Position numbers and translations under genes: made by a program. Shown one piece after another: positions 1 through 11,275 of a stretch of 64,000 nt of DNA. Each line of letters opens with the position of its first letter. The first letter of the stretch is position 1. The stretch comes from Heterostelium album PN500. Taxonomy: Eukaryota; Evosea; Eumycetozoa; Acytosteliales; Acytosteliaceae. Under the pieces are notes generated by a model. The model worked only from the letters and a program-made list of their open reading frames with translations. It was not told the DNA's origin and did no database searches. The stretch is from the NCBI RefSeq assembly GCF_000004825.1, contig NW_008805073.1:248001-312000 (forward strand). Reading direction: 5' to 3'.

Positions 1-580
1 ACTCATTTTTTTTTAAATTTATAAAAAATCTTTTTTGCTTGTCTGTCTCTTTGTATGGTTGGATGTCTCAACAAAAATAATTTGAAATTTTTTCAAAATA
101 TTATTAAAAGTAAAAAATCCTTATCAATTTAAACAAAAACAACAGACAAAACAGTTGCCATACATCATCACCGCACACAGCATCAGCAAATCAAATCAAA
201 CCAAATCAAATCAGTTAAAATCACAAATCAAATATAATATTATTAATTAATTTACTTTTACTATTTTTATTATCTTATTATCGAATAAGAAGTAACATCG
301 AAACTATCTAGTAATAATAGTAATAGTAAATTATATATATAACTTAATTTATCCAACTTTCGTTTTGTTTTTGTTTTTTTTATTTTTTTTGATTTTTTTT
401 TAAGTTTTAGTTTTTTTTTTGTTTCTCTCTTTTTATTTGTATTGTAACAACAACAACAACAAGTTTTTTTTTATATAAATAATATATATATTAATATTAA
501 TTACAATTATTGATGAACTCTTCTTATTGGTCATAGTATTTTGATTGAAATCAAATCAAATCAAATCAAACAAAACAATC
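1..580. other. AT-rich upstream region of the LrrB-like gene
   Basis: No coding sequence was recognised. The stretch contains poly-T runs (around 360-430), CAA/CAAC runs and repeated TCAAATCAAA motifs just before the start codon at 581. It probably holds the promoter and 5' untranslated region of the following gene. Confidence 0.5.
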
Positions 581-3500
581 ATGAATCATTTTAATAATAA
601 TAAAAACAATAGTAATAATAATAGTAATGGTAACGGTAATAGTCCACCTCCGTTAACTACCAATGGAATAGATAGTATTAATAGTCAACTACAATCACTC
701 AATTTCACAACTACATTGAATCAATCGTTCGATTTAACAAGTTCGACTGGTTCACTGTCGGATTCATTCGGATCGAGTAGCGGTGGTAGTGGCGGTAGCG
801 GTGGTCTATCAACTTCAACTGGTTCAAATAGTGGGAATAGCAATAATAACAATAACAATAATAATAATAATAATAGTAATAATAATAATAGTAATGTTGC
901 AAATTTTACATCATTAAGTATGTGTTTATTTTGAATAGTAATACCACTATTCATAAAGTTTGAAACTAACATAACATTAACATTATTGTTATTATAAAAA
1001 AACAGGAACAAGTAAAGAATCAACCAATCCATTATCAAATAGTAATAACAATAACGATGAAAACTACTCAATGGCAAAGATCTACTTGAATAACAAGCCA
1101 AACCTCTCTAATCAACAAAGTCTCGGTAGAGTAGACTTTAACATGAAATCAGAGGATTTAGATCAATGTTGGTTTCACAAAGAAGCAACAAGAGATGTTT
1201 CAATTGCTTTATTAGATTCAAAACCATCTGTAAGTTTAGTAATATAGCACTGTTATTTTATTTATATATATATATGTAGATAGGATAGAGTTGAGATGAG
1301 ATGAGATTAGATGAAGTGAAATGAATGTAATAAGAGTAAAATGAACATAATGATGTTAAGAAAACAAACAAAACAAAACAAAACAAACAAAAGTAATGTA
1401 ATACTTACAAATAATTATTGTAATTGCTGTTGTTATTATTATTATTATTATTGCTATTATTATTATTATTATTATTAGGGATCATTTTTAATTAGACCAA
1501 GTTCACAACCAGGCAGCTATGCAATGTCTTGGGTCAAGGGTCAAGGCGAGATCGGACACAATCTGATATACGGTTTGTGTCCGGGATACTCGTTGAAGCA
1601 GAACCCTACGAATCCGACCGATCGATTTTGGTCGTTGCAAGCGTTGGTCGAGGGATGCGACTACCTCAACCAGCCCATCACAGTGTCGTCGGCGACTGCA
1701 TCGATTGCCAAGTCGTCGAATGCCAAAACCAACAGCGAAGTAATTGGTCGTATCATTGAGAAACTTGTCTCTAACGATCAGAACCTATTAGAGTTGATGT
1801 GGAGTTTACATATTATCGAAAATCCAAACGAAAACGTTAATCGTTCTGAAAAGAGAACTTGTGTAAAGTAAGTAATGATCATCATTCATACATTTAACAA
1901 AACAAAACCTATACAAACAACATGAAAAGTACAACCAACAATATCAAACAAACATCAACAAACAAAAATAGAATGAATTGATGAAATATGTATGATGATG
2001 ATGATATTTGTAGTAGTTTCAGATTTATATAGAATAGTATAGTATTGGTGGATTATGAAATAGAACAAACAAAACAAAAACAAACAAAAGCAGATATGAT
2101 GAAAATGAAACAACAACAACAACAGAAACAACAAAAGAAATCACCTATATTTTAAATTTACTGGAAATTTGGAATACAATATAATTACATTATATCATAG
2201 TTTATCGAATTGAAATTGGAACCCAACAATTCATCATATTTTCTCATAAATAATCATCTTTAACAACCTGAGAAAAACAGTAGAATTAATGTTGTTGGAT
2301 TCAAGTGAATTAAGCTAAGCTTTAGAATGAAAAAGTCAACAACAACAATAATAATATTCAATAGAATAATGATGTGTTGTTTATGTTACTGTTGTTGTTG
2401 ATGTTGTTTTGTTGTTATTATTTACAAATGAAAAAAAAATGAATCAAATGATAATAATAATAATGATGATGTCATCATAACATTGAATATTCAATCAAAA
2501 CATACTAACCTATAATTGATTTATTTTTATATTATTTTTAATAATAATAATTGTTATAGATATTGTGATGAAGAATATACAGCACCTGAAATATTACCTT
2601 TGAATGGCAATGCACTTTCACTGATAGCACAGAGTCTACATAATAATACAGTAACACAATCACTTCACATCAATGGATACGAAGGATATCTACGTATGAG
2701 CTTTCAACCGAATATAGGTGATGGTGAAGCTGCTCATCTCGCCAACATGTTGAGTAAGAACAAATCAATAACACTACTGAATTTAAATATAAATGAAATC
2801 TCTGATACAGGTGCAAAAGCAATTGCATTTGCATTGAAAACCAATACGTAAGTATATACAAATCAAATCAAATCAAACAAAACAACACTTTGAACAACAA
2901 TCTAACTAATAGCTTTTATTATATTATATATATATATATAGTACACTTAAATATCTATCATTGTCAAATAATTTTATTGGTAAAGAAGGATTGGTTGCGC
3001 TGTCCGATGCAATTGAGGAGAATAGAACGTTGGATTTCATCGACGTTTCGAACCAACTGTATAAAAGTAGAAATATAATCAATCTTGTACATACAAATAT
3101 CGAGAGAACACTGATAGGTCTGTTGGAAGACACTCTCAGACGTAAATGTGAGTTGATCGGTATCTCTACACCGCTCGACATCGATCGTTCGATGTCGTAT
3201 CTCTCCTCGGGAAACATCCACTATATATCACTGCAACGACTAGCCTATTTCCACGGATTCCTCACACGCGAGCGTGCAGAGAAGCGACTGCGCGCCTCTG
3301 GCACACCGGGCTCGTTCCTCTTCTACCTCAACCACTACATTCCCAACTCGATTTTCCTCGCCTACATTGTCCAGTCGCCCGTGGACAACTCGTTCGATAT
3401 CATTCACCGTATGATCCACCGTGTCCATTTCGGATACCGGTTCGTCTCTGGCAACGGACTGTCGGACCGCGAGTACGACGCGCGCGACGAAGCCAACGAA

Positions 3501-3932
3501 GAGGAGGTGCTCTACAACTTCCAGTCGAATCCGCGCGCACTCAAATCACATAGCAACAGCTATGACTACGCGTATCGCTATCGTCCCAAGCGAAAGGGTT
3601 GCGGTGTCGTCGTGCCCACACTCTTTGAGTACTGCTCGTGGGTGCTGGCGTCGTCCTCCGAGTACAAAGAGATCTCGCGCGAACTCAACGAGATCAGTAC
3701 CGACATTGAGGAGCGTTTCCAAGCGATTCACGACCTCGTGCCATTGTGGGGTGCCAGAAATGTCAGACCGGTAGTCGCCACACTTCAAAACACCAAACAA
3801 AGTATCTCCAGAAAAGGTGTCTACTCGACACTCTCACAGCTTTACAAACACAACAAATCCAAACTTTCAAAACCAGTCACCACCGAACAATACCACTACA
3901 TCAAAAGTCAGAAAAAAGATAACAATGATTGA
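581..3932 (+). CDS. lrrB: LrrB-like adaptor: SH2 domain, leucine-rich repeats and a degenerate second SH2
   Basis: I read five exons, 581-917, 1006-1229, 1479-1867, 2560-2847 and 2942-3932, giving 742 residues. The first in-frame ATG is at 581. Residues 1-150 are Asn/Ser/Gly-rich. An SH2 domain follows at about 163-270 (CWFHKEA, then GSFLIRPSS with the FLIR arginine at residue 193). Leucine-rich repeats of the RI/NOD type cover about 310-470. A second SH2-like fold lies at about 513-610 (AYFHGFLTRERAEKRL, PGSFLFYL), where the arginine is replaced. In D. discoideum the LRR-SH2 protein LrrB is an adaptor in DIF-1 signalling; orthology here is inferred from the LRR plus SH2 combination. The protein is presumably cytoplasmic and binds phosphotyrosine through the first SH2. 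All introns are short, AT-rich and phase-consistent. Confidence 0.8.
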
Positions 3933-4709
3933 TCAAATCAAAAACCATATACATAAAATTTATATAATTTTTTTAAAACCCAATGTAAAAATAACAACTA
4001 CTAGTAGTTTTGTATAACTTCTTATTATAATTAGTTGATTCAAAAAGAAGTGATATTAAGATACCTTAAATAACAATGAAACTGACTGACTTTAACTAAA
4101 GTAATTGTGAAGAATAAGAAATAAAAATAATGTTTTTTTTTTTGTAGTAATAGTTATTTTATTTATAGTTTTGGGAAATTCAATCATATCAACTCGGTTT
4201 ATGCCTTTATAATCAGTAAATCTATAGAATTGAATAAAAAAAATAAGTTAGAAGCAAATTTCAATAACAAATAGGGACAAATAAAAAGAATAAATAATCA
4301 TTAATTTATGATTCGTCAGATAAAATCGAATACTTTCTAATCAGAGACCATTCATGTTAAAGGAATTGACTTAAATATTGTTTTGTCATCATGATAAATT
4401 AAATGATATATTGATTCTTTTAAATAAATAATGCTTTACTTACTGTCAAAATTGAACAAATGTAAAGAAAATGTTGTTGCTCGTCTTCTTTTTATCAAAC
4501 ATTATTTTCAAATTCAATCTAAATTTTAAGTAAAAAAAAAAAAAGAAAAAAAAAAAACGACGAAAAAGAAAGCGACACGTTACTTTTTTAAAGATATTTC
4601 AAAAAAAAAAAATAAGATTTTAAACTTTAAGTTTATAGTTTACAGCGGTACTCAAAGATTATATATTCCTTGAGCTTTTTTAGTTTATTAGTTGAACCAA
4701 TAGATCGAT
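3933..4709. other. Intergenic region between convergent genes
   Basis: This AT-rich spacer lies between the 3' ends of the LrrB-like and Nup42-like genes. It has A-rich tracts near 4530-4615. I see no coding frame or structured RNA, and it probably contains both 3' untranslated regions. Confidence 0.5.
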
Positions 4710-6117
4710 TTATACAGGAGGGAATTCAGGAATAAATCCCACTGAAAATTCAGCTTGTAAAAATATATCGTTATTTGTTTTAGTCAGACCTAAAATAGGA
4801 ATGGGTTGTTGATTGCTTGTTGTTGATGATGATGATGATGTTGTTGTTGTTGTCATATTGGCAAATGGTGAAGTTGATGTTTTTGGGGTAAATGGACTGT
4901 ATACTGCTGTTGAATCCGACGCTGGATTATTATTATTACTATTTCCAGATGCCCAAGTTGGCACGTTGAATACTGAAGGTGTTGTAGGTGATGTTGTTGT
5001 TGTTGTTGTTGTTGTATTGAATGGGCTGTTACTATTAGGTGTTCCAAATACTGTATTATTATTATTAATATTTATAGGACTAGTATTATTATTGACAGTT
5101 TGAAATACACTACCGCCACCACCAGTTGGCGTATTGGTTGCAGCGTTACTTCCAAAAACAGTGGTGTTGTTAGGTGTACCGAATACACCACCGCCACCAC
5201 CTCCCGACAATGTTGCAGCGTTACTACCAAAAACAGAGTTGTTAGGTGTACCGAATACACCGCCACCACCAGTTGGCGTATTGGTTGCAGCGTTACCTCC
5301 AAAGACAGTGGTGTTAGGTGTACCGAATACACCGCCACCTCCAGACAATGTTGGAGTATTACTTCCGAAAACAGTGGTATTAGGTGTACCGAATACACCA
5401 CCTCCACCCCCCGACATTGTTGCAGCATTACTTCCAAAGACAGTGGTGTTAGGTGTACCGAATACACCGCCACCACCACCTCCAATTCCAGGAGCAGTAG
5501 CAGGAGGATTACCAAATACCATATTATTATTATTACTATTGTTAGTTGCACTAGTACCAATGCCAAATACACTGTTGTTAGTCGAACCAAATACACTTCC
5601 ACTACCAGAACCACCACCACCAGCACTAGTACCAAATACACTTCCACCACCTCCGCCACCACCGAATACACTTCCACTACCAATAGTATTTCCACTCATC
5701 ATCGAATTGTTGTTGTTTCCATCTGTATAGTTATCGAAATCGAAATGTACTTGAGTTGGACCGTTTTGAGTATAGTTTTTTAGAAATGCTGGTCTGGTGT
5801 TATCGCTTCTTATCTGATGTAGGAGTTGGTTGACTTCATCTTGCTTCTTCTTAATGTAAGCCATTAGCCTTTGTTTCTCCGAGTTGTCAGTCTTTTTCAT
5901 CATCTCATATCGCAGCTCTTCTGGAGATACATCGGCAATTACCAAACTATTTTTTTTCTCTGCTCCATATGATGAAAGTACCCAACCGACACTGTCAACC
6001 ACCAACTTATCTGGATAAACCTACATACATATAAATGATATCATTCATTATTATTAGTCGATAGCACTATCTTTCAAGGGAAAACAAATTATATTACTAT
6101 ACAGGAGAAGGTGACAT
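4710..6117 (-). CDS. nup42: Nup42/NUPL2-like FG nucleoporin
   Basis: The main exon is 4710-6020. A 15-nt first exon (6103-6117, MSPSP) is inferred from a GTATAG donor and a GTAG acceptor in phase, giving 441 residues. The N-terminal block WVLSSYGAEKK...DVSPEELRYE matches the region before the FG domain of vertebrate NUPL2 (SVYSPVKKK...DISPEELRLE). Residues from about 115 on form a low-complexity domain with many VFG/VFGTPN repeats separated by Gly, Asn and Thr runs. The C-terminus FSVGFIPEFPPV resembles the Gle1-binding end of Nup42 (FTLGKIPLKPPP). Family knowledge: Nup42 sits on the cytoplasmic face of the nuclear pore and helps Gle1/DDX19 in mRNA export. I found no N-terminal CCCH zinc finger, which animal NUPL2 has. 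Confidence 0.75.
5100..5730 (-). repeat. Tandem VFGTPN/VFGSN repeat tract inside the nucleoporin gene
   Basis: Imperfect direct repeats of about 55-75 bp encode Gly-run, VFGTPNTTVFGSNAAT-like units, seen on the plus strand as repeated 'ggtgtaccgaatacacc' and 'ttggtgtaccgaa'-type strings. They are the FG-repeat domain. Because the units are similar at the DNA level, unequal exchange could change copy number. Confidence 0.8.
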
Positions 6118-6477
6118 TGTATTTATGTTTTGATTTTAAATAATAATAAATATGAAAATTACTAAATATGGAAATAAATAAATCTAAGAATTAAGATAAT
6201 ATCATATATATTTAATATCTATTTATATAGCTGTTTTGTTTGTTGAGTGAATTAATTGAATGAATAAAATGTAGTTCGACTTTTTTGGGTTTTTTAATTT
6301 TCATTGTTTTTTTTTTTTTTATCACTCGACTTTTTTTAGTGTGTGATCAATTTTTTTTTTGACGATCATATGATTCAATTTGTGTGTCTGTTTTTTGTAC
6401 AATATTAATTAGATTAGTTTAGTTTTGGTAACAAGATCGCTGGTTTAGTTAGGATTTAGAAGATAAATTGATCAATC
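6118..6477. promoter_or_regulatory. Shared head-to-head promoter region
   Basis: This spacer of about 360 bp lies between the divergently transcribed Nup42-like (-) and HIBCH-like (+) genes. It carries poly-T tracts at about 6307-6360 and a near-palindromic segment (ATCACTCGAC...GTGTGTGATC, around 6320-6351). The promoter role is inferred from gene arrangement. Confidence 0.45.
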
Positions 6478-8645
6478 ATGTTATCAAGAGTTAGCTATCA
6501 GCAATCATTGTTGAGAAAGTTGGTTAACTCAACAGCAGCATCTACATTAAGTGTCAGAAACTACAGTGGTTCAGCTACTTCGTCAGCTGAAGAATCAACA
6601 TCAAAGACTGCACAACCAACACAATCTACTGGTTTCGGAAAGAAAAAGAGAATCAATTATAAAGGATTGCCAGTGGTACCACCCATCAGCGCAAAGCAAT
6701 TTCAGTCGAGCGCAGTAGATATCAGCGATGCCCAAAAGATAGAGAATCTAAATACACACATCACAGAGCAAGCCGAAGAGAACAACTTTAGATACACTCC
6801 AAACTTTTCGAAACTAGGTATTCTCACCAACGTCAATGAGCTACCCGAAGATTGGAATAATGTAAATAGAAAATCAATTTTGATATTTGAAATTAAATAT
6901 CAAAAACTAGTTTTGGAATAATAATTATTAATATATATCAATTCAATTCAATTCAATTCAATTACTACTATTCATTTGTGCAGATTAAATATAACGCAAA
7001 GTCAAGAAAAGAGAAGCAAGCATTGAATGATACATCAAAGTTATTCGATATTAAAGACAGTGAAGAAGCCAATATTCAATTTAACAGATTCGGAAAAACA
7101 CAGACTCCATTCCCACGTTTACCAAATAACAATGTATGATAGATATTCTCTTTTGTTTTTGGAAGATATTTTCAATATGATATAGGTCAAACTAATCAAA
7201 TTTCTATTTGTTTATTCAGCCAAAATTAATTTTCGTTCCACCAATTAATGGAGGTAGTTACGCAAGAGCATTTTTAAATAACAGAAAGACTTTGAATGCA
7301 ATCGATATTTCAACCATTGATTTACTTGAAGAGTTTGTAAAAGTAAGTAAATGAATTAATCAAATTTAATTTAGCAATATTTCGAAAATAATAATATTAA
7401 TTGATTGATTGATTGACACGATTATTTTCTTTTCAGGATAAAATTAAAGATGATACAATCACATCATTTTCAATTCATACATCAACACCAGGTGTAATTC
7501 ATAGTGCAGGTACAGACTTTGTTACATTGTTTGAAAAGAGAAATACAGAGCTACCAGAGCAATACTTTAGAAAGTTGTACAAGTTCTTTTATTTGTTGGC
7601 AGCATCACCGAAACCACATGTTTCAATTTTAGATGGTTTGGCAGTTGGTTCTGGTGCCGCCTTTACAGCAAACAGTGCAGTTCGTGTTGCCACTGAGAAT
7701 TCAATCTTCTCGGTGCCAGACTGCGCCATCGGATTCTTCCCGGATGCCGGTATGGCCCGTTTCCTCGGCAAGCTGCCAGGCAGTCTCGGACGTTACCTCG
7801 CCATGACTGGCGGTCGTTTGCGTGGATCGGACATCATGGAGAGCGGAATCGGTAATTTCTACATCCGTACCAACCAGATCCAGTACATCGAAGAGTGGCT
7901 CGGTCGTGTGCCAATCAACCGTTCCGACCGTCTCTTTGCCAACTTGGATATCCACACCGAGAACTGGGACAACAAGCAATCGATCCAGAAAACACACTAC
8001 GAACAATACAAAGAGGCGATCGACCGTTGTTTCTCAAAGGCCAGCGTCGAGGAGATTATGGATGCATTGCGCGCCGAAACTCAACATCCGGCATGGGCCA
8101 AGCGTTGTCTCGACAACATGAACCGTATGTCGCCACTCAGCTTGAAGTTGACTCTAGTATTCATGGACTACGCTTTGCAACCGAATCCATTGTTAGACCA
8201 GCCACTCTCGCTCAAGGAGCACTTTGAGATGGAGTACCGTATTACCAGCTCGCTCCTCGAGGAGGGTTCCGACTTCTGGGAGGGCATTCGTGCGAATCTC
8301 GTGTATAAACGTGCTCCACAATGGAAGTACAAGACACTCGCCGATGTCACCGACGAGGTTATCGAACACCACTTGAACTTCCAACCAAAGAATCCGCTGT
8401 ATCTACGTGAATTGCCAACCAACCACGAGGAATTCGAAGACATGTTGAATGAGTATTACGCCGAGAACTACCAAGCCATCTCTGAACAAGATCAAAAATT
8501 GTTTACCACCTACGAGGGTGATCCCATCTCAAAGAAATACGAAGAGTTTATCGAAGAATATTACAAGGGCGCTGACCAAGATGAGTACTTTGAAAGAAAT
8601 CTCGCTGAAACATTGTCTTCAATGGCTCCAGAAGATACTTATTAA
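6478..8645 (+). CDS. Mitochondrial HIBCH-like crotonase-family protein (possible mS47)
   Basis: Four phase-0 exons, 6478-6861, 6984-7133, 7220-7342 and 7437-8645, give 621 residues. The N-terminus is a mitochondrial presequence (Arg/Ser-rich, ending near SVRNYSG). The crotonase fold spans about 190-540 and resembles 3-hydroxyisobutyryl-CoA hydrolase: IHSAGTDF at about 240, DGLAVGSGAAF at about 284, RVATENSIFSVPD and GFFPDAGMARFL at about 302-325, MTGGRLRGSDI after that. HIBCH enzymes have GGG in the oxyanion loop and PET with a catalytic Glu. Here these read GSG and PDC, so the Glu is replaced by Asp. Length also exceeds the usual HIBCH of about 380 residues, with an N-terminal extension of about 150 and an acidic C-terminal tail. 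Relatives serve as mitoribosomal protein mS47 in yeast and plants, which would fit a non-enzymatic role. HIBCH itself acts in valine breakdown. Confidence 0.75.
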
Positions 8646-8927
8646 AAAGATTAATAATAATAATAATAATATCATCAATAATATAATAATTATAATATCA
8701 TATATATTTTTACACACAATCACAATCTAACAAACCAGCCAGCCAGCCAGCCAGTCACAACCAACCAAACAACAAATCAATCACAACAAACAAACATAAT
8801 AAAACTTTTAAAAAAACAATAAAAATAAATTATTAAACATTAATAATAATCTATCTAATTACTATTATTAATTATTATAATAATAATAATAATACTGTTT
8901 TGTTTATTTATTTAGTTATTTACTTAG

Positions 8928-10856
8928 TTATTTGATCAAATTCTTCCTTTGAGACTTGTTGATTTCCGTGAAAAACTCTGTACTTGATGCATTGTTATTC
9001 TCGACGAATACATCTGCCAAAACACCGAGTTCATAGTAATTCTTCTGAGCTGTTGCTGATCCACCTACATTCAACATGTTTGGTTGTTGTTGTTGTTGTT
9101 GCTGTTGCTGTTGCTGTTGCTGTTGATTCAATGATGATGATACTTCTGAAATACCGGTGGATGGCTCCAACAATTTAATTGCTAATCCAACAATCTGTTG
9201 CATTCCAGGTTTAATTGGGAACATCTCAATGTCGATATCCAGTGAGTTGTTTGGTGGTAGTGCACCGATCTTTGGTAGATGACCATTCACAAGAATACCA
9301 TCCATCTTATTTCGCACCAACACAAACAGTGGATAGAGAATACGATTGGTCTTATTGACGAGCTTAGCAGTGACAACGAACGGCTTCTCCAACTCTACCT
9401 TTGGAATGTGTGTAAGAATACATTCGACTTCATCGATATTGATCTTTCTCTGAATGTATGCTGTCTTTAGTCGACCGATCTCACCTAAATACGATCTCCA
9501 TGTAATATCTAATTTTCCTAATGATGCTGAATTCTAAAATAATAATAAAAGTAATTTGATTGTTATTAATGTTGTTGAACCATGGTTATGTTTGTTTGTT
9601 TGTTTGTTTGCTTACCTTTGTATCGAAATCATTTGGATCTTTTGGTGTAATCTTGAATAAATATTGTCTGCTTCCAGATTCCTTTAAAAATACAACATTT
9701 GAAGTTGATTTTATCTCTGATAAAATAGAATTCGAACTACAATTGTTATATAATGTTTGTTGGTTAGAGATATGTATGATTAATGATAGGTAGTTGTAAA
9801 TGAATATCTACTTACTCAACACTAGATTTAAAATTTACATTTGAAGTTGGTGAGGAAGTGGTGGAAGGAGATGTCAATGGTGGTGAGGAAATCGGTGTTG
9901 CATTGACATTATGACTGTTTTCACTTAGATTTACAAAGTTAAAGAGCTCGCTAGGCTCGAAAAGTATAGACTCTAAGAATAGTGATCCTTGTGTTGCATT
10001 CTCTAGACAAGCTTCTAAAAATATTTGATTCTTTATATATATATATATTTATAATTTAGAACATTAAAAATTAGATATTTTAATTGAATAAACAAACCAA
10101 CAAATATGAAAATGTGATGGTTACACATACAGGTATATGATGTATCTTTGTCTTTATAATTAATGGATTCATAACTTGAAACTTAAAGAACTTTTTAAAC
10201 TTTTTGATTTCACCTTCTGGTGTAACATAGTTTACTGCACAACATAATCTTAAAGAAAGTATAGTATGTTAGTTATCATAGTTAGATGATTATTATAATA
10301 TTGCTATATAAAAGTAAAACACTACACATACATATTAACACCAGATTCTTTAACTTCACGTTGTACTACGAAATCAGAATTGAAACCTGGACCAAACTTT
10401 GCAATTGGACTTTGTTCAGAATCTAATAATAATATTCTTTGTGTAGATGTTTGTAATTCAACCTTTTTATGAATTTATTTAGTTAGTTAGTTAGTTTGAT
10501 AGAACAACTGTTAACAGAAACGAACTAAACTATATTATTTATAGCATATGATCATATCATACCTTTAGGAATACATTTGTTACATCATGTGTAGAATGAT
10601 TGTTTAGACTGATGTAAGAAGTGAATATTTCACCGAGATATATTGTACCGGATTGAAGTTGTAACATTGGCGAGATACCGAGTGCTTCAATACCACCACC
10701 GTATGTATCGTTATTACCGAATTGTATTAAAGGTGGAAACAGTATGTCACTGGCTATATCATCTCTTTCACATAAAATCGAATTATTAACTGGTATATGA
10801 GGTTTGCTAAGTCTCATAACCTTTAAATTTAACAGTTGATTATCTTTATTCTCCAT
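8928..10856 (-). CDS. trappc13: TRAPP complex subunit 13 (TRAPPC13)
   Basis: Six exons in transcript order, 10856-10563, 10462-10332, 10248-10131, 10030-9816, 9736-9616 and 9533-8928, all phase-consistent, give 494 residues. Similarity to human TRAPPC13 runs the whole length: LKVMRLSKPHIP near the start, GTIYLGEIFTSYISLNNH, ELQTSTQR, KKFKKFFKFQVMNPL, SGSRQYLFKI, then GKLDITWRSYLGEIGRLKT. Family knowledge: TRAPPC13 belongs to the metazoan-type TRAPPIII complex, a Rab1 exchange factor acting at the early Golgi and in autophagy. A Ser/Thr/Pro insert at about 205-240 and a poly-Gln run encoded near 9080-9123 are dictyostelid-style low-complexity inserts. Confidence 0.88.
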
Positions 10857-11275
10857 TTCTATATTAATATAAATATACTAAAAATATCTATATATATATT
10901 ACAATTATAGACAAACATATGATCATCTATTATCACACAATCAAATTTTACCAAATTGTTGTTGATTTTTTATTTTTAATTTTTTTCAGATTTTTTTATT
11001 AAAAGTTAAAACAGTGTCAAACAAAGAAACTAATACAATGTAATTCATTTTTTTATATTTATTAATTAATATGGATTATATTTACATTTAATATTAAAAG
11101 TTCTCAATTGATCAATCTGATTATTATATATTGTGATCCATCAATCATTAATCTATTTTGATTTATGAAAAAAAATTCCCAAAAAAAAAAAAAAAAATAA
11201 ACGAAAATTGCTTTTGTGTAATCTGACTGATCTCATCTCCTTATCTGTTTGTTTTATTTTTGTTCTCAAATAACA
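10857..11275. promoter_or_regulatory. Shared head-to-head promoter region
   Basis: This AT-rich spacer of about 420 bp lies between the TRAPPC13 gene (-) and the helical-repeat protein gene (+). It contains a 17-nt A run near 11178-11199 and T runs near 10970-10990. No TATA-type element stands out; the promoter role follows from position. Confidence 0.45.

Noticed and set aside
711-1101. Minus-strand frames of poly-Tyr and poly-Leu opposite the Asn-rich N-terminus
   Set aside because: These are antisense translations of AAT/AAC repeats in the first exons of the LrrB-like gene.
4813-5783. Plus-strand Val-, Pro- and Thr-rich frames
   Set aside because: They are shadows of the FG-repeat coding strand; the minus frame has the conserved Nup42 ends.
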